Assembly (NCBI RefSeq): GCF_001729485.1
Contig: NZ_CP017157.1
Coordinates: forward strand, 3,658,001 to 3,722,000
Direction of reading: 5' to 3'
DNA: 64,000 nt
Source of the DNA: Streptomyces lydicus
Lineage (GTDB): Bacteria; Actinomycetota; Actinomycetes; Streptomycetales; Streptomycetaceae
The number at the start of each line of letters is the position of its first letter. Positions within the stretch are counted from its first letter, which is position 1. The notes under the pieces were generated by a model, which saw only the letters and a program-made list of their open reading frames with translations, ran no database searches and had not been told where the DNA came from. The translations under genes were made by a program, and so were the position numbers. Below are positions 59,937-64,000 of this stretch, piece by piece.

Positions 59937-61658
59937 TCAGCCCGCCCGCACCTGCTCGGCCTGCACCGCGGCGGCGGCCCTCGCCCGCAGCGCGGCCCGG
60001 TCGGGCTTCCCCGCCGGGGTGAGCGGCAGCCCGTCGGTCACCAGGAGGACGTGCTCGGGGTGCTTGCGGCGCTCCAGGCCGCGGGCGTCCAAATGGGCGC
60101 ACAGGCCGGCGAGTTCCGGTGCGCGTCCCGGCCTCGGCACCACGCACGCGGCGAGCCGCTCGCCCATCAGCGGGTCCGGCACACCGACGCACAGCACCTC
60201 GCGCACGTCCGGGTGGGAGGCGAGCTGGCCCTCGACCTCGGCGGGGCTGATGTTCGCCCCGCCGCGGATCACGATGTCCTTGAGGCGGCCGATGACACGC
60301 AGGGCCCCGGTGGCGTCCAGCATGCCGAGGTCGCCGGTACGGACCCAGCCGCCGGCCGTGCGGTAGCGCATGTTCAGCTCGGGCGCGCCGACGTAGCACA
60401 GCGGCGTCATCGGGCCGCGCGCGAGGATCTCCCCGGCCTCCCCGCAAGCCGCCCCCGCAGTGGGGGAGTTGCCGCCCGGCAGCGGCGCGATGCGGATGTC
60501 GCACACGCCGGGATCGGGCCGGCCGACCACGATGCCGGGCCCGGCGTCCGGAATGCCTTCGGCGGCCGCGCACTCGTCGAGGTCGCCGTGGCAGTTCACG
60601 CCGTCGGCCGAGCCGTAGAGGTTGACCACCGCGCAGCCGAAGGCCCGGCGGGCCTCTTCGCGGGTGGCCGCGTCGAGGGCCGCGCCGCCGAGTATCAAGG
60701 CGGTCGGCGCGGCGGGCGGGGCGGGTTCGTCCGCCAGCCGGTCGAGCATCATGCGCACCATGGTCGGCACGCCCAGTACGTGCGTGGGGCGGTGGGCGCG
60801 GAGCGCGTCCAGTGCCGCGCCGGGGGTGAAACGGTCGAGGAGGACCAGCGTCCCGCCGTGCCGGGCGAGGGTGACGGCGGTCCCGGCGCTGCCGAATGCC
60901 GAAGCGAGCGGAACGAGGAACAGACAGCGCGGCGGGGTGCCCGGCCGCAGCAGCGAGGCGAGGCCGTTGCCCCGGCCGCCGGCCAGCGCGTTGTGCGAGT
61001 ACGCCACCATCTTGGGCTCGGCCTCCGACCCGGAGGAGACCAGTATCCGGGCGGCGGTATCGGGCCCGGGGCGGGCCGGGGTGAAGGCGGTCGCGTCGGT
61101 GTGCAGCAGCTCGGCCAGCGACAGGCAGAGGGCGGGGGCCGGGCCGGGGCCGGCCGCGACCACCGTGCGCAGCTCGGGCAGTTCGCCGGGGACCGCGGCC
61201 AGCGCGGCCAGCTCCCGTGCGGGCTCGGCGCCACGGTGCCCGGCGAGGGCGATGACCGCGCGGGCCCCCGAGCGGCCCAGCAGCGAGCGGGCCTCCCGTC
61301 TGCCGCGTCCGACCGGGAAGGGCAGGACGACGGCGCCCAGCGCGGCCAGGGCGAGGTCGGCCGTCACCGCGTCCCTGCCGTTGGGGAGCGCCACGCCCAC
61401 CACGTCACCGGGCCGGACGCCGTGCGCGGCCAGCCCGGCGGCCAGACATCGGGCCCGGTCGTCCAGTTCCGCGTAACTGACCTCACCGGCCGCGTCGATC
61501 ACCGCGGTGGCGTGCGGGGCGGCGATCCGGTGGGCCCGGAACAGCGCGTACAGGTCCAGATCGGGGCAGTGGCCCTCGGCGGCCCAGCCGCGCCGCAGCG
61601 CCTCGGGGACCAGATCGTGGAACAAGGCGGCGGACGGGGTGCGGGACGGGGGCGTCAT
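59937..61658 (-). CDS. AMP-dependent acyl ligase (acyl-CoA synthetase or acyl-AMP ligase)
   Basis: 573 residues. Adenylate-forming motifs: A3 SSGSEAEPK (about 208-216), A5 YGSADGVNCHG, A7 TGDLGML, A8 GRLKDIVIRGGANISPAEVE, and the C-terminal A10 Lys in LPLTPAGKPDRAAL. It activates a carboxylic acid as acyl-AMP and, probably, acyl-CoA. It overlaps the CoA-transferase gene upstream by ATGA (61655-61658), so the two are translationally coupled. ATG 61656-61658 follows CTGGAGG. The acid is unknown. Confidence 0.92.
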   Translation of the reverse strand: MTPPSRTPSAALFHDLVPEALRRGWAAEGHCPDLDLYALFRAHRIAAPHATAVIDAAGEVSYAELDDRARCLAAGLAAHGVRPGDVVGVALPNGRDAVTADLALAALGAVVLPFPVGRGRREARSLLGRSGARAVIALAGHRGAEPARELAALAAVPGELPELRTVVAAGPGPAPALCLSLAELLHTDATAFTPARPGPDTAARILVSSGSEAEPKMVAYSHNALAGGRGNGLASLLRPGTPPRCLFLVPLASAFGSAGTAVTLARHGGTLVLLDRFTPGAALDALRAHRPTHVLGVPTMVRMMLDRLADEPAPPAAPTALILGGAALDAATREEARRAFGCAVVNLYGSADGVNCHGDLDECAAAEGIPDAGPGIVVGRPDPGVCDIRIAPLPGGNSPTAGAACGEAGEILARGPMTPLCYVGAPELNMRYRTAGGWVRTGDLGMLDATGALRVIGRLKDIVIRGGANISPAEVEGQLASHPDVREVLCVGVPDPLMGERLAACVVPRPGRAPELAGLCAHLDARGLERRKHPEHVLLVTDGLPLTPAGKPDRAALRARAAAAVQAEQVRAG

Positions 61659-63457
61659 GCGAACCTCCAGGGCGAGGGAACGACGAGGGATGCGTGTGCG
61701 TCGTGGGTCAGCGCACCGGCCAGGCGGGGGTCCGCCGGCAGCGCGCGGAGGTCGGTGCTGACGACGGTCGCGGCCAGGCCCCGTGCGCGCAGGGCCGCGA
61801 CGGCCCGGTCCGACGTCAGGTCGCACAGGCGCGCGGCGAGGGCGCGGGCCGCGTCCGCGGAGCCGTCGGCCGGGGCGAGCCACCCGTCAGCGGTCCGCAG
61901 CGGCCGGCGGAAACCGGCCCGGCGCCGCGGATCCCGGCCCGCCGCGGCCCGCCGCAGCGCGGGTGCGGTGAGCGTCTCCGCGGCACCGAGCAGGGACGAC
62001 TCCACCTGTACGCCGCGACCGGTGCGCTCCCGCAGCAGCAGGCCGGCCAGTACCGCCTCCGCGCCGACCAGGCCGCCGAGCACGTCGATCAGCGTCATCA
62101 ACGACGGCGCCGGCGGTTCGTCGGCGGGCCGGGCCGCCTCGCCGACGCCGGTGCGGGCCTGCACCATGAAGTCGGTGCCCATCGGGGCGTCGGGCAGCCG
62201 GCCCGCCCAGCCGCTGGTGTACGCGTACACCAGCCGCGGGTTGACCGGACCGAGCGCGTCGGCGCCCAGCCCGAACTGCTCCGCCTTGCCCGGGGCCCAG
62301 TTGTGCAGGAAGACGTCCGCGCCGGCGGCCAGCTCGCGCAACTCCCCCTGACCGGCAGGCGACTTGATGTCGATCTGCACACTCCGCTTGCCGCGGTTGA
62401 GGGCGAGCCAGCGCGCGGAGACGCCCGAGGCGCACGGGGGCATGCCGCGCAGCGGATCCCCGCCCGGCGGTTCGATCCGTACGACGTCGGCGCCGAGCAG
62501 CCCCAGCAGATGAGCGGCGAGCGGGGCCTGGATGCGGCGGCCCGCCTCGAGAACCGTCAGCCCCCGCAGCGGAAGGGCTCCGGCAGGCAGCGAGGCCGCC
62601 GCCGGCGGGACGCCCGCCCCGGCGTACGGCGTCAGCGTCCACGGCGCGGCGGCCGCTTCGGTGACCCTGCCGGCAAGCGCGTGCAGCGCGCACACCTCGG
62701 CCCCGGACGCGGCGGCGGCGTGCCGGACGCGCGCCCAGGACACCGCGCCGGCCGCCCGGTGCAGCGCCTCCGGCAGCGGCGCACAGGCCGTGGCGTAGCG
62801 GAACTGGAAGGCGGGCCAACCGGTGCGGATCGCGTCCTCGGGCGCGTCGAGTTCGCGCCAGAACCGGGCCCACGGGCCGGGATCCAGCGCTTCCAGCTCG
62901 AATCGGGTGCCGCAGGAGGCGGTGAACGGCGGTCCGCCGGGTGCGGTGGGCACGGCCTCCGCCTCGGGGGCGTTCGCCGCCGCGATGTACTGGGAGAGCG
63001 TCAGCAGCGCCGCCCGGTCGGCACCGGTGGCGACCTCGCCGGGCCCGCCGCCGCCCCGCGCCCGGCCCAGCAGCCCGGCGAGCAGCCCCTGCACGGTGAG
63101 GACCGCCGCACAGGTGGCGGCGTAGTCGACGGCGAGGCCACGCGGCGCGGCGTCGCGTCTCCCGTGGACGTGCATCATCCCGGTGGCCGCCTGGACCGTC
63201 GCCTCGTCGGAGGCGTCCGCGTCCGGCAGCACATCGGCCCAGGCGGTGTGCGCGGTGATCCCGCCCGGCCCGGGGCCGGCCGCGGCGAATCGGGCGGGGC
63301 CGGTCGGTCCGTCCGGCGCCTCCGCCGCCCGCGCGCCGAGCGCCCGCAGGTGGGCGAGCGCCGGGGCGGTGAGCGCGGCCGGGCCCGCGACCCGCACGTC
63401 CACCTCCTCCAGTGGCCCGGTCGTACCGATGACGGTGGGGCTCCCCACGGCATGCAC
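61655..63457 (-). CDS. Class III CoA-transferase (CaiB/BaiF) with long N-terminal half
   Basis: 600 residues from GTG 63455-63457 (AGAGG six bases earlier). The C-terminal CaiB-like domain begins near residue 296 (LPLRGLTVLEAGRRIQ) and has the catalytic Asp429 in MGTDFMVQARTG. The N-terminal 290 residues are not a signal peptide and look like a degenerate second CoA-transferase half (VDYAATCAAVLTVQGLLAGLL). It transfers CoA between carboxylic acids. Coupled to the AMP ligase; divergent from an acyl-CoA dehydrogenase with 149 bp between them. Confidence 0.88.
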   Translation of the reverse strand: MHAVGSPTVIGTTGPLEEVDVRVAGPAALTAPALAHLRALGARAAEAPDGPTGPARFAAAGPGPGGITAHTAWADVLPDADASDEATVQAATGMMHVHGRRDAAPRGLAVDYAATCAAVLTVQGLLAGLLGRARGGGGPGEVATGADRAALLTLSQYIAAANAPEAEAVPTAPGGPPFTASCGTRFELEALDPGPWARFWRELDAPEDAIRTGWPAFQFRYATACAPLPEALHRAAGAVSWARVRHAAAASGAEVCALHALAGRVTEAAAAPWTLTPYAGAGVPPAAASLPAGALPLRGLTVLEAGRRIQAPLAAHLLGLLGADVVRIEPPGGDPLRGMPPCASGVSARWLALNRGKRSVQIDIKSPAGQGELRELAAGADVFLHNWAPGKAEQFGLGADALGPVNPRLVYAYTSGWAGRLPDAPMGTDFMVQARTGVGEAARPADEPPAPSLMTLIDVLGGLVGAEAVLAGLLLRERTGRGVQVESSLLGAAETLTAPALRRAAAGRDPRRRAGFRRPLRTADGWLAPADGSADAARALAARLCDLTSDRAVAALRARGLAATVVSTDLRALPADPRLAGALTHDAHASLVVPSPWRFA

Positions 63458-63606
63458 GGCATTCCTCTCCGGCGGCGGCAGGGCGCCGCGTCTCTCGCAC
63501 GGACGTGGACGTACGGGAACCGGACGGCGCGCGCGGCCGACCAACTCCACGGCCAGTAAGTCGGAGCGTCGGTTCACCGGGTTCCCGGTGAACGCGGAGG
63601 AAAGCC

Positions 63607-64000
63607 GTGAAACCCCTGCATCCCCTGCAAAGCACTCCGGGCGACCGGTCGAGCTGCACTCCGGAGGCCGATCCGCCGTCCGGCGCCGCCCCGTTCGGGT
63701 CACCGGCCGGTCCGCCGGACGCCGCCGAACTCCGCGCGCGGGTCGCGGCGTTCGTGCGGGAGCGGGTACAGCCGAGCGAGCCGGTGCTCGACGCGGGCGG
63801 GCCGGCCGCGCGCGCCGAGCTGGGCCGGCTCAACGACGAAGCGCGGCAGGCCGGCCTCTGGGCGCTGCCGCTGCCGGTCGAACACGGCGGACAGGGCCTG
63901 CCGCTGTCCCGTTACGCGCATCTCGCCGAGGCCGAGGGCGCCAGCGACCACGGCCCTGCGGCCCTCGGCTCGGCGTCCCTGCTCGACGTGCTGATGCTCG
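63607..64000 (+). CDS. Acyl-CoA dehydrogenase family protein, cut by window end
   Basis: Open from GTG 63607 to the last base, 131 codons, with no stop. The N-terminal helices (DAAELRARVAAFVRERVQP, LNDEARQAGLWALPLPVEHGGQGL) are those of acyl-CoA dehydrogenases, which introduce a 2,3-double bond with FAD. A 35-residue Pro/Ser-rich leader precedes the fold. Start chosen for GGAGGAAAG. It lies divergent from the CoA-transferase, so a second transcript of the same pathway probably continues beyond the window. Confidence 0.85.
   Translation, partial: MKPLHPLQSTPGDRSSCTPEADPPSGAAPFGSPAGPPDAAELRARVAAFVRERVQPSEPVLDAGGPAARAELGRLNDEARQAGLWALPLPVEHGGQGLPLSRYAHLAEAEGASDHGPAALGSASLLDVLML

Noticed and set aside
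1..64000. CRISPR arrays, tRNA, rRNA, insertion sequences and riboswitches
   Set aside because: No spaced repeats, clover-leaf genes, transposases or known aptamer motifs were recognised by eye; a covariance-model scan was not possible.

Overview
The window is chromosomal DNA of a Streptomyces or a very close relative. It has very high GC, GTG and TTG starts, rare TTA codons, an almost intact developmental ram/amf (SapB) lanthipeptide operon, DasR-type boxes before a chitinase, CsbD-like and other small stress proteins, a SigB-family sigma factor and a SARP/AfsR-type regulator. No phage, plasmid, CRISPR, tRNA or rRNA signal was seen. Function assignments come from motif recognition in the translated sequence, not from database searches.

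Layout. 1-5 kb: the C-terminal part of a LuxR-type response regulator with two TTA codons, a MOSC protein, a uridine-kinase-like protein and two alpha/beta hydrolases. 5-11.6 kb: the ramC-ramS-ramA-ramB operon on the minus strand, encoding the lanthipeptide synthetase, a 42-residue SapB-type precursor and a two-gene ABC exporter. 11.8-24.5 kb: a CsbD-like protein, a methyltransferase, an alcohol dehydrogenase, a divergent VOC/TetR pair with a palindromic operator, a GH18 chitinase with two DasR-like boxes, an M4 metalloprotease, a short HTH/hydrolase/mycothiol-isomerase run, a lipoprotein and a GNAT enzyme. 24.5-30 kb: GlgX, four small stress-type proteins, and an epoxide hydrolase divergent from a CGNR zinc-finger regulator across a duplicated operator.

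29.9-41 kb is a signalling and stress block. It holds a CHASE3 histidine kinase translationally coupled to a receiver-PP2C phosphatase, a divergent HTH-receiver protein, a SigB-family sigma factor, a pyruvate-oxidase-type enzyme, an FMN glutamate-synthase-like protein, a FUSC membrane protein and a membrane-anchored Mrr-type nuclease. 41-48.9 kb: an HxlR regulator next to a 5'-truncated carboxymuconolactone-decarboxylase remnant, a secreted tendamistat-like protein divergent from a large SARP-NB-ARC-TPR regulator, and three uncharacterised proteins (DUF4419, DUF1579-like, repeat protein). 49-57.4 kb: GMC oxidoreductase, VOC proteins, a secreted protein, a DUF2231-Rieske fusion, a HAD phosphatase, a DJ-1/PfpI protein and 6-phosphogluconate dehydrogenase.

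57.5-59.9 kb is an overlapping three-gene metal ABC importer. From 59.9 kb to the right edge lie an AMP-dependent acyl ligase and a 600-residue class III CoA-transferase, coupled by an ATGA overlap and divergent from a truncated acyl-CoA dehydrogenase. This looks like the edge of an uncharacterised acyl-CoA pathway or biosynthetic cluster, and it is the best candidate here for something undescribed. The other notable observations are regulatory: TTA codons in the ram region and the SARP, a strong TetR operator, paired DasR boxes, a 42-bp-spaced CGNR operator, and 11-bp-spaced SARP-like repeats between the tendamistat-like gene and the SARP.
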